Origin: Acidimicrobiia bacterium
GTDB taxonomy: Bacteria; Actinomycetota; Acidimicrobiia; Spongiisociales; Spongiisociaceae
DNA: 64,000 nt
Direction of reading: 5' to 3'
NCBI GenBank assembly: GCA_011523635.1
Contig: WTGI01000087.1
Span: 62,001 to 126,000 of the forward strand
Both the position numbers and the translations under genes were made by a program. This document shows positions 34,493 through 43,305 of this stretch, piece after piece. The number at the start of each line of letters is the position of its first letter. The first letter of the stretch is position 1. The notes beneath the pieces were generated by a model that was not told where the DNA came from, searched no databases, and worked only from the letters and a program-made list of their open reading frames with translations.

Positions 34493-34494
34493 TC
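34480..34494. repeat. Two-unit heptamer R7 providing both stop codons
   Basis: ACTGGCC then ACTAGTC end the MMPL reading frame. The palindrome CTAG at 34489-34492 serves as TAG stop for the plus-strand gene (34490-34492) and for the convergent minus-strand reductase (34489-34491). Confidence 0.6.
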
Positions 34495-35520
34495 AGGCAG
34501 CGAGCGCAGCACCACCTCGGCACTGAGGGGCCGGGCCACGCAGGTGAGTACCACCCCGGCGCCCTGCTCCGCCTCGGACAGGGCGAACGGGACCCCGGGA
34601 TCCACATCGCCGGTCACCAGGAGGGCGCGACAGGTGCCGCACACTCCGGAGCGGCAGGCGTAATAGAGCGGCGAGGACGGCCCGCCCAGTGCGTCCAGCA
34701 ACACATCTCCGGCGGCGGCCGTTCCTTCGTGGTCGTGATCCTCCAGGCGCACCAGTGCGCCGTCGTAGGGGGTGGGCGCCCCGTCCCGGTGTGGCGGTTG
34801 GTAGCGCTCCACCAGCAGCCGGTCGTCGGGCGTCCCGAGCGACCGCAGGCGGGCCTCGACGGTGCGGTTCATGCCGGGCGGGCCGCACACCAGGTACCAC
34901 ACGTCGGCGGTGGTCGGCGGCCGGGAGGTCAGGAACCGATCAACCGCCCGGTGGTCGATGCGCTCGCCCCGGCCGCTGAACAGGCGAGAGACGCGGAGCC
35001 GGCCCGGGTGATCTGAGGCCAGGGTGGCCAACTCGCCGGCGAAGATGGAATCCCCCGACGTCCGGTTGCCGTAAAGGAGGTGTACTACCGAACCCTCCTC
35101 CAACGCCAGGACACCCCGGATGATGCTCACAACCGGCGCTATGCCGCTTCCGGCCGCAAAGGCGTAAAGAGTGCGGCGCCTCCCGGTGCTGATCCCCACG
35201 TCGAATCCACCGGCGACTGCCGGCTCCACCTCCACCACATCTCCTTCCCGGGCGCGTTCGACCAGGTGCCTCGACACCAGGCCGCCGGGATGGCGCTTCA
35301 CGGTTATGGCCGGCGGCTGGGCCAGTTCCGGTGTCGAACTGAGCGAGAAGGCGCGCCGGTGCTCCTCCCCCTCCACCATGACGCGGACGATCACGTACCA
35401 GCCGGCCGATCCCCCGATCACCCGGTCCGGGTCGTCGAAGGTGATCGTGACCGCGTCGACGGTCACCGGGCGGATCCGGGCGATGTATAGAGGATGGGCG
35501 GTCCGGGTCTCCGGACTCAC
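34489..35520 (-). CDS. PaaE-like ferredoxin reductase (FAD, NAD(P), plant-type 2Fe-2S)
   Basis: 343-aa flavoprotein reductase. The FAD domain carries RAFSLSSTPE, the NAD(P) domain carries FAAGSGIAPVVSII and WYLVCGPPGMN, and a C-terminal plant-type ferredoxin domain has Cys289, Cys294, Cys297 and Cys327 (ACRSGVCGTC ... LTC). Such proteins pass electrons from NAD(P)H to oxygenases (PaaE, hydroxylase reductases). No oxygenase partner is adjacent. The GTG at 35518-35520 shares GTGA with the upstream DNA ligase stop, an odd pairing. Confidence 0.9.
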   Translation of the reverse strand: MSPETRTAHPLYIARIRPVTVDAVTITFDDPDRVIGGSAGWYVIVRVMVEGEEHRRAFSLSSTPELAQPPAITVKRHPGGLVSRHLVERAREGDVVEVEPAVAGGFDVGISTGRRRTLYAFAAGSGIAPVVSIIRGVLALEEGSVVHLLYGNRTSGDSIFAGELATLASDHPGRLRVSRLFSGRGERIDHRAVDRFLTSRPPTTADVWYLVCGPPGMNRTVEARLRSLGTPDDRLLVERYQPPHRDGAPTPYDGALVRLEDHDHEGTAAAGDVLLDALGGPSSPLYYACRSGVCGTCRALLVTGDVDPGVPFALSEAEQGAGVVLTCVARPLSAEVVLRSLPD

Positions 35521-36572
35521 CCGACGATCTCCGAGAAACCCATCCCCTCGGGCCGGACCAGCTGGTCCATGGTGCAGTCACCGGGGTTCTTGTCGGGCCG
35601 CCACCGCTCCAACCGGGTGGCATGGCGGAACCTGCCGCCCTCCAACTGGTCATAGCTGATCTGGACCACGAGAGCGGGCCGGACCGGGATCCACTGCATC
35701 GAACGCTGCCCTGTCCAGCGGTTCTCGGACCCCGGGGCGCGCGCACCCTCGCCGCCGAAGCTCGAGTCGGTGCGGATCCCCTCCATCACGGGGAGCAGGT
35801 CGATCCTCTCCTGGTCGGACAACCCCGACGTGTGCCCGATGAAGTGCAGGTCGCCCTCGGCGTTGTAGAGCCCGAGGAGCAGGGATCCGATCCGGTCGCC
35901 ATCCTTGTGGATGCGGTAGCCGCCGATCACGCAGTCCGCGTCGCGGCGATGCTTCCACTTGATCCATGCCCGCTTGCCGGGCTGGTAGGTCCCGCCGGCT
36001 CGCTTGACGATGATCCCGTCGCATCCGGCCGGCTCGAACTCACGGAACCAGCGGGAGGCTTCGTCGAAATCTCCGGTGGCCGGCGTCAGGTGCCAGGGCG
36101 CGCCCAGGGGGCCGACCACTCTCTCCAAACGCTCCCGACGGGTGCGGTAGGGGGCATCCAGAAGGCTCTCGCCGGCATCGGCCAGCAGGTCGAAGGCCAC
36201 CAGCCGGGCCGGATACTCCTGCGCCAGCCGGTTGATACGGGACTCCGCAGGATGGATGCGCATCTGGAGCATGTCGAACTGGGTCACGTCGTCCAACACC
36301 ATGAGGATCTCGCCGTCGACCACCGTGCCCGGCGCCAGCCGGTCCAGGGCAGGCCGGAGTTCCGGGAAGTAGCGCAGCAGGGTCTTGCCGTTACGGGAGT
36401 CCAGGCGCGGCGGGTCGCCGCTATAGGCGATCATGCGGAACCCGTCCCACTTCGGTTCGTAGACCCAACCCTCTCCACCGGGTGGCGTCTCCTTCACCCG
36501 GGCCATCATGGGCTTGATGGGAGGTGGGATCCCGTAAGAGGGCGAGCCGGCAGAACCACTGCGAGATGTCAT
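35517..36572 (-). CDS. ATP-dependent DNA ligase (LigC/LigD ligase-domain type)
   Basis: 351-aa ligase that seals nicks via an enzyme-AMP intermediate. The adenylated Lys is residue 41 in YEPKWDGFR. Motif III and IV appear as VAFDLLAD and CDGIIVKR, motif V as WIKWKH, and the OB domain with IGGYR and ISYDQLEGGRFRHATRLERWRPDK follows. ATG 36570-36572 is preceded by AGGA. With the separate polymerase gene it forms a split LigD-like pair, probably for double-strand-break repair. It is translationally coupled to the PaaE-like reductase. Confidence 0.93.
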   Translation of the reverse strand: MTSRSGSAGSPSYGIPPPIKPMMARVKETPPGGEGWVYEPKWDGFRMIAYSGDPPRLDSRNGKTLLRYFPELRPALDRLAPGTVVDGEILMVLDDVTQFDMLQMRIHPAESRINRLAQEYPARLVAFDLLADAGESLLDAPYRTRRERLERVVGPLGAPWHLTPATGDFDEASRWFREFEPAGCDGIIVKRAGGTYQPGKRAWIKWKHRRDADCVIGGYRIHKDGDRIGSLLLGLYNAEGDLHFIGHTSGLSDQERIDLLPVMEGIRTDSSFGGEGARAPGSENRWTGQRSMQWIPVRPALVVQISYDQLEGGRFRHATRLERWRPDKNPGDCTMDQLVRPEGMGFSEIVG

Positions 36573-36810
36573 CCCCACGATCCTTCCTCTCCGATCCCGA
36601 TGTTCCCTCAAAGTGGATGTTGTCCCGGTTTTCTTCGGGACGACCGCGCGATGATAGGGGTGGCGCCCAACGGCGCCGGCTCAACCTGTCGCGACAATGC
36701 CTGGTCGGGCGGTGGTGGCTACCCGGAATGGATGCCAAGGACGGCAGGTAGATCGGCCCCCCTGCCGCCGATCTCCTCTACTCCGATTTACCTCGGTCCC
36801 GTGATACTGG

Positions 36811-36839
36811 TTGTAAGATAATTCGGTATCGAGTAATCT
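36811..36839 (+). promoter_or_regulatory. Promoter with embedded palindrome upstream of the anchored protein-marR pair
   Basis: TTGTAA (36811-36816), a 17-nt spacer and TAATCT (36834-36839) make a good primary-sigma promoter. The spacer region contains ATAATTCG-GTAT-CGAGTAAT, an inverted repeat matching at 6 of 8 positions per arm. An AT-rich palindrome over a promoter is where MarR proteins typically bind, and a marR gene is second in this unit, so autoregulation is plausible. Confidence 0.55.
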
Positions 36840-36865
36840 GAGGGCACATCACCAGAGAACCGGCG

Positions 36866-37528
36866 GTGGGGAGAATGAAGGGGAGCCGACAGCCGTACAA
36901 GGTGGGAATGCTCGTGGCAGCAACCGCCGCTCTGATAACCGCAGCAGTAGCGGCAACACTGCTGCAGGAGGAGCACGATACCGGTGTCGTGCACATGGCG
37001 GCCAGCGGCGTCGTTTACCAATCACTGGAGGAATTGGCCACCATCGCCGACCTCATAGTCGTCGGGACCGTGACCGGAGTGGCGGCACGAGCCGATGACT
37101 ACCGCACGACGGACCCGGACTTGCTCGCCGCCTACGAGCGGGCCGGCGTGCCCACTTACCCGATCGTGTTCTACGAGATCGCCGTCGGAGAGACCCTCAA
37201 GGGGCAGGCCGGCGAATCGGTATACGTAGGACGCATCGACCCGGAACGGGCCATCGTGCTCGATGTGACGCCGCTCCGCCCACGCCAGAAGGTGCTGCTG
37301 TTCCTCCGCGGCCGCGAGACGCCACCCGGTCTCCACTTCACGGGCGCCGGCCTCCCGGTCGGCCAGCCCTCTTACATGCTGCTGGGTATGGACAACGGGG
37401 TCTTCGATGTTTCGAACACAGGATCGGTAACACCGCGGATGCCCGCCAGGTTCACGGCAGGCACCGTACCGAGCGACCTCTACGGCGTGAGGACGCGACT
37501 ACAAGCGGGCGGGAACACCCCGGCCTGA
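36866..37528 (+). CDS. Membrane-anchored protein of unknown function
   Basis: 220-aa protein with a basic N-terminus and a hydrophobic signal-anchor (~residues 13-32). It then has an extracytoplasmic domain containing EELATIADLIVVGTVTGV, VFYEIAVGETLKGQ and VLLFLRGRETPPGLHFTG. This pattern (short beta-rich domain with VGTV and ETLKG) appears in uncharacterised secreted actinobacterial proteins; I cannot name a function. The start is GTG 36866, with ATG 36875 as alternative. It lies 25 nt upstream of marR. Confidence 0.7.
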   Translation: MGRMKGSRQPYKVGMLVAATAALITAAVAATLLQEEHDTGVVHMAASGVVYQSLEELATIADLIVVGTVTGVAARADDYRTTDPDLLAAYERAGVPTYPIVFYEIAVGETLKGQAGESVYVGRIDPERAIVLDVTPLRPRQKVLLFLRGRETPPGLHFTGAGLPVGQPSYMLLGMDNGVFDVSNTGSVTPRMPARFTAGTVPSDLYGVRTRLQAGGNTPA

Positions 37529-37553
37529 GCAACGGCTACAGAGAGGACCGACC

Positions 37554-38144
37554 GTGATCCCATTCGACCGGAACCGGAGCGCGAGTACTGGCGCGCGGGT
37601 GTCGCAGCATGAGAATCGAGACCAGAACGAGGACATCATCGACCGGAAGATCCGCAGATGGGAACGCACGCTGCGGGACAACTCCCTGTGGGGAATAGAA
37701 CCGGCAGCCCGCATCGAGCAACTCGCCGCCGACCTGGCGGAGGACATGGATCGGATAGCGATCACCGAAGGGCTCGCCAACCAGGGTGACTACCAGGTGC
37801 TGGCACTCCTGCGGAATGCCCAGCACCGGGAAGAGTCCGTGACCCCGACCGACGCGGCCCAGCAACTGGGGATGACCACCGCCACCATGGTCAGCCGGGT
37901 CGATCGCCTCGAACAGAACGGTTACGCGCGGCGTGTCCGCCACCCTGCCGACCGTCGAGCCATCAACCTGGTCATCACCGGGGAAGGCATAGCCAGCGCC
38001 GAACGTATGGTGCGACGGCGCACCGAGGACCGCAGAAGGCGCCTTGCTGTGCTCACCGCGGACGAGCGGAATGCCTTGACAGCACTGCTACGCAAACTCG
38101 CCGAGTGTTGGTCGGTGGCAGATGAGCCTCCGCGTCCGGCTTGA
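37554..38144 (+). CDS. MarR family transcriptional regulator
   Basis: 196-aa winged-helix repressor-type protein. The HTH is TDAAQQLGMTTATMVSRVDRLEQNG, and the wing includes RRVRHPADRRAINLVIT, the classic DxR MarR wing. An N-terminal extension of ~50 residues (charged) precedes the first dimerisation helices. GTG 37554 follows GAGAGGACC. It is probably co-transcribed with the anchored protein upstream and may repress the promoter at 36811. Confidence 0.92.
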   Translation: MIPFDRNRSASTGARVSQHENRDQNEDIIDRKIRRWERTLRDNSLWGIEPAARIEQLAADLAEDMDRIAITEGLANQGDYQVLALLRNAQHREESVTPTDAAQQLGMTTATMVSRVDRLEQNGYARRVRHPADRRAINLVITGEGIASAERMVRRRTEDRRRRLAVLTADERNALTALLRKLAECWSVADEPPRPA

Positions 38145-38153
38145 AGAAATGCT

Positions 38154-38549
38154 TCAGGCTTCGAGAAAGAACCCGTACGGGTGGAGATCTGACAGGTGGT
38201 GGCGCCGCACCTCGCTGCCCTCTCCGGCCGCCACCACCACCCACTCCACACCGAACTCGTTCATCAGCTGCCGGCAGTTCCCGCATGGATAGGCGTTGTC
38301 GACCCCGTCGGCATCAACGCAGGCCACGGCCACACCCTCGATCCTCCGCACGCCCCGCGCCACCGCTCCGCTGATGGCGGTCGCCTCCGCGCAGATGGAC
38401 GACCCGTAGGCGGCGTTCTCCACGTTGGCGCCGGTATGGCACCGGCCTTCGGAGTCCACCACCACCGCCCCCACCCGGAATCGGGAGTAGGGCGAATAGG
38501 ACCGCAGGGCCGCCCGGCGGGCCTCGGCTACCAGATCGTCCATAGTCAT
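38154..38549 (-). CDS. cdd: Cytidine deaminase
   Basis: Deaminates (deoxy)cytidine to (deoxy)uridine. The 131 aa have the Zn ligands Cys53 in CAEATAI, Cys89 and Cys92 in PCGNCRQ, catalytic Glu55, and the substrate-binding NVENAAYGSS. ATG 38547-38549 overlaps the ftsY stop (ATGA), so it is coupled to ftsY rather than to the upp-deoA salvage unit. It converges with marR, 9 nt apart. Confidence 0.95.
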   Translation of the reverse strand: MTMDDLVAEARRAALRSYSPYSRFRVGAVVVDSEGRCHTGANVENAAYGSSICAEATAISGAVARGVRRIEGVAVACVDADGVDNAYPCGNCRQLMNEFGVEWVVVAAGEGSEVRRHHLSDLHPYGFFLEA

Positions 38550-39550
38550 GCCCCGTCGGCTCCTAGCAGGGCGTCCACGAATGATGGGCCGTCGAACGGC
38601 AGGAGGTCACCACTCCGCTCCCCCACACCCACGAACTTCACCGGAAGCGACATCTCATCCTCGATCGCCAGCACCACTCCCCCCTTGGCCGTGCCGTCCA
38701 GCTTGGTCAGGACCACGCCGGTTACTCCGACCCGGGCAAACCGTCGCGCCTGAGCGAGCCCACTCTGGCCGGTGGTGGCATCCATGACCAGCAGCACCTC
38801 CGATACCCGATCACCGTCCCGGCCCAGCACGCGGACGATCTTGGCCAGCTCCTCCATCAGGTTGTGGCTGGTGTGCAGACGACCGGCCGTGTCGACGATC
38901 AGCACGTCGGCACCCCGGGCACGGGCCGCCCCGAGAGCATCGTAGGCCACCGACGCCGGATCGGCGCCCCGGGCGCCCGAGACCATCGGCACGCCCAGGC
39001 GGTCGGCCCAGACCTTGAGCTGCGAATCGGCTGCGGGGCGGTACGTATCGGCGCCGCCCACTAGAGGGCGCTTGCCGGCCGCGGCGAGGCGGGAGGCCAG
39101 CTTGGCCACGGTAGTGGTCTTACCCGCCCCGTTGACCCCTACCAGGACGATGATCGATGGGTCTCCTTCGAGGTGGAGATCCCGGTCGTACCCGGCGAGG
39201 CTGCGGTTCAACTCGGCGCGCACCACGGCCCTTATCTCATCTACCCCGGACAGACCGGCATCGCGCACTGCTTCGACGATCCGCCGAGCCGCCTTGATTC
39301 CCATGTCGGCAGCGATCAGTTCCTCCTCCATCTGCTCCCATGGAGCCGCCGATCCCGAGGGCCGGGACCATACGGACTCGAGGTGCTCCCGGACCCTGGA
39401 GAGGGCAACCCCCATGGCGGCTCCCTGGGGGCGCCGCGCCGGCGGCTGTGCTCTCCGGCGGCGTTTCCGCGCCCGCGCAAGAACGGCAACCAGTACCACC
39501 ACTGCGAGGAGGGCGAGCCACGCGGCTAGGGAGGCCACCGACTCCGGCAT
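38546..39550 (-). CDS. ftsY: Signal recognition particle receptor FtsY
   Basis: Membrane-docked SRP receptor GTPase, partner of Ffh. The 334-aa protein begins with a hydrophobic helix (~6-26) and a basic stretch, so it is directly membrane anchored. The NG domain has GVNGAGKT (138-145), DTAGRLHTS and LTKLDGTAKGG. The start is ATG 39548-39550. The 202-nt gap between the smc stop and this start holds no further gene that I can see and probably carries its promoter. Confidence 0.95.
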   Translation of the reverse strand: MPESVASLAAWLALLAVVVLVAVLARARKRRRRAQPPARRPQGAAMGVALSRVREHLESVWSRPSGSAAPWEQMEEELIAADMGIKAARRIVEAVRDAGLSGVDEIRAVVRAELNRSLAGYDRDLHLEGDPSIIVLVGVNGAGKTTTVAKLASRLAAAGKRPLVGGADTYRPAADSQLKVWADRLGVPMVSGARGADPASVAYDALGAARARGADVLIVDTAGRLHTSHNLMEELAKIVRVLGRDGDRVSEVLLVMDATTGQSGLAQARRFARVGVTGVVLTKLDGTAKGGVVLAIEDEMSLPVKFVGVGERSGDLLPFDGPSFVDALLGADGA

Positions 39551-39752
39551 CTCGATCCCCAGGAAGGCAACCGGCCATGGGACTAGGAGGGTGCTGAAAA
39601 AGACGGGGATTGGTTGGCCGGCGATTTTCTACCTGGGGTTTCGTTTCGGGCTATCGGGCCAACGGGACATTTTCCAGTACCCTCCTACGGGAGCCATCGG
39701 ATCGGACCTCTCGATCGCGGATGGCCGGTTGGCGACCTCACTCGGAACGATT

Positions 39753-42700
39753 CTATCCGGCGGGTACCGCGCCGGCTGGAACCCGGTTCATGTCTCGAAC
39801 CAGTGCCCTCGACGAGCCACCCGGAGCCATGGTCACCCCGTACAGCGTGTCGGCTACCCGTACCGTGGCCTGCTGGTGGGTGATCAGCAACAGCTGGGAG
39901 CACGCCCGGAAATCCTCCACCAACCTCAGGAAGCGCCCGAGGTTGGCTTCGTCGAGAGCGGCATCCACCTCGTCGAGGATGTGGAAAGGACCGGGCCGGG
40001 CCTTGAAGACCGCGAACAGGAATGCCAGCGCCGCAAGCGACCGCTCCCCACCGGACAGCAGCGACAGCTTGCCGACCTTCTTGCCGAACGGTTGTGCCCG
40101 TATCTCCACGCCCGCCTCGAGCAGGTCCGCCGATCCGGCCAGGATCAACTCCCCGCTGCCACCGGGGAAGAGAACCGAGAAGCAGTCCCGGTAGTGGCGC
40201 GCCGTGTCTTCGAAGGTCTTCCTGAACAACTCGTCCATCTCGGCGTCCAGCGCGTCGATCGCCTTCCTGATCTCCGACCTGGCCCGTTCGATATCCGCCA
40301 TCTGTTCGGTCAGGTGCCGGTATCGCTGATCGAGTTCCCGGTACTCCTCGGCCGCGAGCCGGTTGATAGGACCCATCCGGGCCAGTGCCCGGGTGAGCTC
40401 CTCCACCCGCGGCTCGGCGCCGGGTCGCTGCTCCGGAGGCAGGCTGGCGGCCAGAGCCTCTTCCCTAGTGGAGTCCGCGTCCCTCCGTAACCGCTCCGCC
40501 GCCGATTCTTCGCGCAACCCGACTTCGGCCACCGCGAACTTGAGCCTGCCCAGCCGACTCCGGGCGGACTCCTGCTCCTGGTCCACGGCTCGCATACGGG
40601 TACGAAGGGCGTTCACCTCGCCGGTGGAAGCTGTGGCCATCGCTCGTGACTGCTCACGGCGCTCCACCAGCTCTCCCAGCCTGTGGCGGGCCACCTCCGC
40701 CACCCGCTGCGTCCAGCGCTCGATGTTGCGGGCATGCTCCAGACCGGCCTGCTCGGCGGTGGCGTCGATTCCATCCGCCAACCGCACCGTGACCGAGTCG
40801 ACCCGGTCAGCCAGCAGCCGGCGCCGCTCAGCCGCCGCCGCCAGCACCCTGACCGACTCCTCGCGCGCCGCCCGCGCCTCCGCCAGCCGGCTCTCGGCCG
40901 CCGCCCGCTGCCCGGCCAGGATCTCGCCCGAGTCAAGGCCGGACACCTCACCGGCGTCCGCCTCGGCGACCAGCTCGTGCAGCTCCGCCAGGCGACGCCC
41001 GTTCCTCTCCGCCGATCGGCGAGCCGCTGCCGTGCGCTCCTCGAGGCGGGCAAGCTCCTCGGACAGTGCCGCCTGCGCCCGGCGATTGCGCTCCAGCGCT
41101 CCGGTCAGGTCCTCATGCCGTGATCGCAGCGCAGCGACCTCCGCCCGCGCGGACTCGTCATCCCGGCGAGCCGCTTCCATCCGGACCCTGGCCTTCGCCT
41201 CGGCCTCACGGGCGGCCTCCATCTCCCGGCCGGCCACCTCGGCAGCCCGGCGCGCGGCGGCGATCATGTCCGGCGAGCCCGCATCCGGATCGGTCGGGTA
41301 GACGCCGAACCGGGTCACCAGGTCGCCTTCGGACGTGACCGCCCGTACCTCCGGCGCCTTGCGGACGATCTCCCATCCCTGGCTCCAGCTGTCGACGAGC
41401 AGGACGTCCCCGAGCAGCCCGGCCGCCAGACCCGAACGGGCTACCGGCCTGAGTTGGTCGCCGAGCCTCTTCACTCCCCACCGGTCCGCCACCGACCGGG
41501 CCACCGACGCGGCCGGGTCGGCTTCCGGCACCACCAGGGGAACAGCCCCGTTACCCCCGGTCTTGATCCCGGCAACCACCGCCCCGACCGTTTCGGGACT
41601 GTCCACGACCATCGCCTCGGCCCAGGCGCCCAGAGCCGCCGCTACCGGGCGCAGCAGCCGCTCCGGCACGTCCAGGAGCTCGATCAGCTCGCCGAGCACC
41701 CCATCCGATAGCTTGACCCGGTCCCGCGCGCGGGATGCCGCGCCGCCGCGGGCCGCCAGGGCCTCCAACCGGGCTCGCGCCGCGGCCATGCGGGTCTCGA
41801 CCGACCTCAGACGCTCTTCGCTGCGGGACCACTCTGACTCTCTCCGGTCACGATCCTCGGCCCGGGCCCTTACCAGCCGGCCGGAAGAGTCCAGCCGCTC
41901 CTCGACCGTTCCCACCTCCCGGGCAAGCTGGTCGGCAAGGCGGGACTGCTGCGAGAGCCGGGCGCGAGCGTCGTCCGCCGCCCGCAGGTGCTCGGCGATA
42001 CGGTCGGCATCCTTGCGGGCTGACACTTCGCTCTTCCTGAGTTCCGACCTCACCATCTCCGTCCGGTTACCGGCCGGGAGATCTCTCTCGGCGGGCATTT
42101 CCCTCAGTCGATCCTCGGCCATCTGCAGCTCCGCGTCACAGCGTTCCGCATCCTGGCGAGCCTGCTCCTCCCGGATGGTTGCCGAGTCCAGTTGGGCGGA
42201 CAGCTCGACGGCCTGGTCGGTGAGGCGCCGGTAGCCATCTTCCATCTCGCTGATCCGGTCGGCCAGCCCGCCGGCCCGCTCGTGCGCGACCCGGGCGACA
42301 CCGCCCAGCCGGGCGGCAACGGTCCGCAGGTCGGCAATCTGCTCCCCGTACCGGTCCAGCTCCGCCAGCAACCGCTCCGATCGGTGCTCCGTGTCTCCGA
42401 TCAGCTCCCGGATCCGGCCCTGCTCGGACTCGCCGCAGGCGATCTGGCGCTCGATGCCGCCTCGCTCCCGGTCCAGTTCCTGTCTCCGCCGGGAGAGGCT
42501 GCGGAACTCCTCCCCACCCAGCCAGAGGCGGAGCGAGCGCAACTCGGAGCGCAACTCCTCGTGCCGTTCCGCGTCGCGGACCTGTTTCCGCAAAGGTCGT
42601 TTACGGCGCTCCATCTCACCGGCGATGTCCCGAAGGCGCACCGCATCGGCGTCCGACTGTTCGAGCCGGCGGATGGCCTTCGCCTTCCGGATCCGGTGCT

Positions 42701-43205
42701 TGCGGATCCCGGCCGCATCCTCGATGATCTCCCGCCGCTGCGCCGGGCTACCCCCCAGGACGGTGTCCAGCCTGCCCTGGCCCACGATCAGGTGCTGGCG
42801 CCTGCCCAACCCGCTGTCCGAGAGCAGCTCCTGGATGTCGAGCAGGCGGCACGGGACTCCGTTGATCTCGTACTCCGACGTGCCGCCTTTGAACAACCGG
42901 CGGGTGACGGCGACCTCGTCGAGGTTCAGGGGCACGGACCGGTCGGAGTTGTCCATCACCAGCGTGACCTCCGCCCTTGAGTGGGCAGGTCGGTCGGCAG
43001 TGCCCGCGAACACCACGTCGTCCATCTGGTCGGCGCGCAGCGCCCGGGTGAACTGGGTGCCCAGCACCCACGACACCGCGTCCACGATGTTCGACTTCCC
43101 GGTCCCGTTGGGACCGACCACCACCGAGACGCCGGCTCCGAACTCCAGGAGGGTCCGGTCGGCGAACGACTTGAAACCGAGCAGCTTTATCGACTTGAGG
43201 CGCAA
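39753..43205 (-). CDS. smc: Chromosome segregation protein SMC
   Basis: Structural maintenance of chromosomes ATPase that loops and condenses DNA with ScpA/ScpB. It is 1150 aa, slightly shorter than the usual ~1190. The N-terminal head has GPNGTGKSN (~31-39) and the GQGRLDTVLGGSP segment. Coiled coils extend over ~165-490 and ~660-990 around a hinge. The C-terminal head has the signature LSGGE (1050-1054) and Walker B HILDEVDA (1075-1082). The start is TTG 43203-43205, giving MRLKSIKLLGFKSFA, the family N-terminus. Followed by ftsY as in M. tuberculosis (Rv2922c-Rv2921c). Confidence 0.96.
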   Translation of the reverse strand: MRLKSIKLLGFKSFADRTLLEFGAGVSVVVGPNGTGKSNIVDAVSWVLGTQFTRALRADQMDDVVFAGTADRPAHSRAEVTLVMDNSDRSVPLNLDEVAVTRRLFKGGTSEYEINGVPCRLLDIQELLSDSGLGRRQHLIVGQGRLDTVLGGSPAQRREIIEDAAGIRKHRIRKAKAIRRLEQSDADAVRLRDIAGEMERRKRPLRKQVRDAERHEELRSELRSLRLWLGGEEFRSLSRRRQELDRERGGIERQIACGESEQGRIRELIGDTEHRSERLLAELDRYGEQIADLRTVAARLGGVARVAHERAGGLADRISEMEDGYRRLTDQAVELSAQLDSATIREEQARQDAERCDAELQMAEDRLREMPAERDLPAGNRTEMVRSELRKSEVSARKDADRIAEHLRAADDARARLSQQSRLADQLAREVGTVEERLDSSGRLVRARAEDRDRRESEWSRSEERLRSVETRMAAARARLEALAARGGAASRARDRVKLSDGVLGELIELLDVPERLLRPVAAALGAWAEAMVVDSPETVGAVVAGIKTGGNGAVPLVVPEADPAASVARSVADRWGVKRLGDQLRPVARSGLAAGLLGDVLLVDSWSQGWEIVRKAPEVRAVTSEGDLVTRFGVYPTDPDAGSPDMIAAARRAAEVAGREMEAAREAEAKARVRMEAARRDDESARAEVAALRSRHEDLTGALERNRRAQAALSEELARLEERTAAARRSAERNGRRLAELHELVAEADAGEVSGLDSGEILAGQRAAAESRLAEARAAREESVRVLAAAAERRRLLADRVDSVTVRLADGIDATAEQAGLEHARNIERWTQRVAEVARHRLGELVERREQSRAMATASTGEVNALRTRMRAVDQEQESARSRLGRLKFAVAEVGLREESAAERLRRDADSTREEALAASLPPEQRPGAEPRVEELTRALARMGPINRLAAEEYRELDQRYRHLTEQMADIERARSEIRKAIDALDAEMDELFRKTFEDTARHYRDCFSVLFPGGSGELILAGSADLLEAGVEIRAQPFGKKVGKLSLLSGGERSLAALAFLFAVFKARPGPFHILDEVDAALDEANLGRFLRLVEDFRACSQLLLITHQQATVRVADTLYGVTMAPGGSSRALVRDMNRVPAGAVPAG

Positions 43206-43305
43206 GTCACATCCATGTGATTCCGGGACGGCAAGTTTAGCTGTGTTATCCGGAAATCTGGGGTTCGTGCCGCTTCGCCACGGTGCGGGGCGCCGCGAGC
43301 GGGCG

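Noticed and set aside
39551-39752. Possible small gene or ncRNA between ftsY and smc
   Set aside because: No conserved frame, ribosome-binding site or strong hairpin stood out; best regarded as promoter/leader of ftsY.
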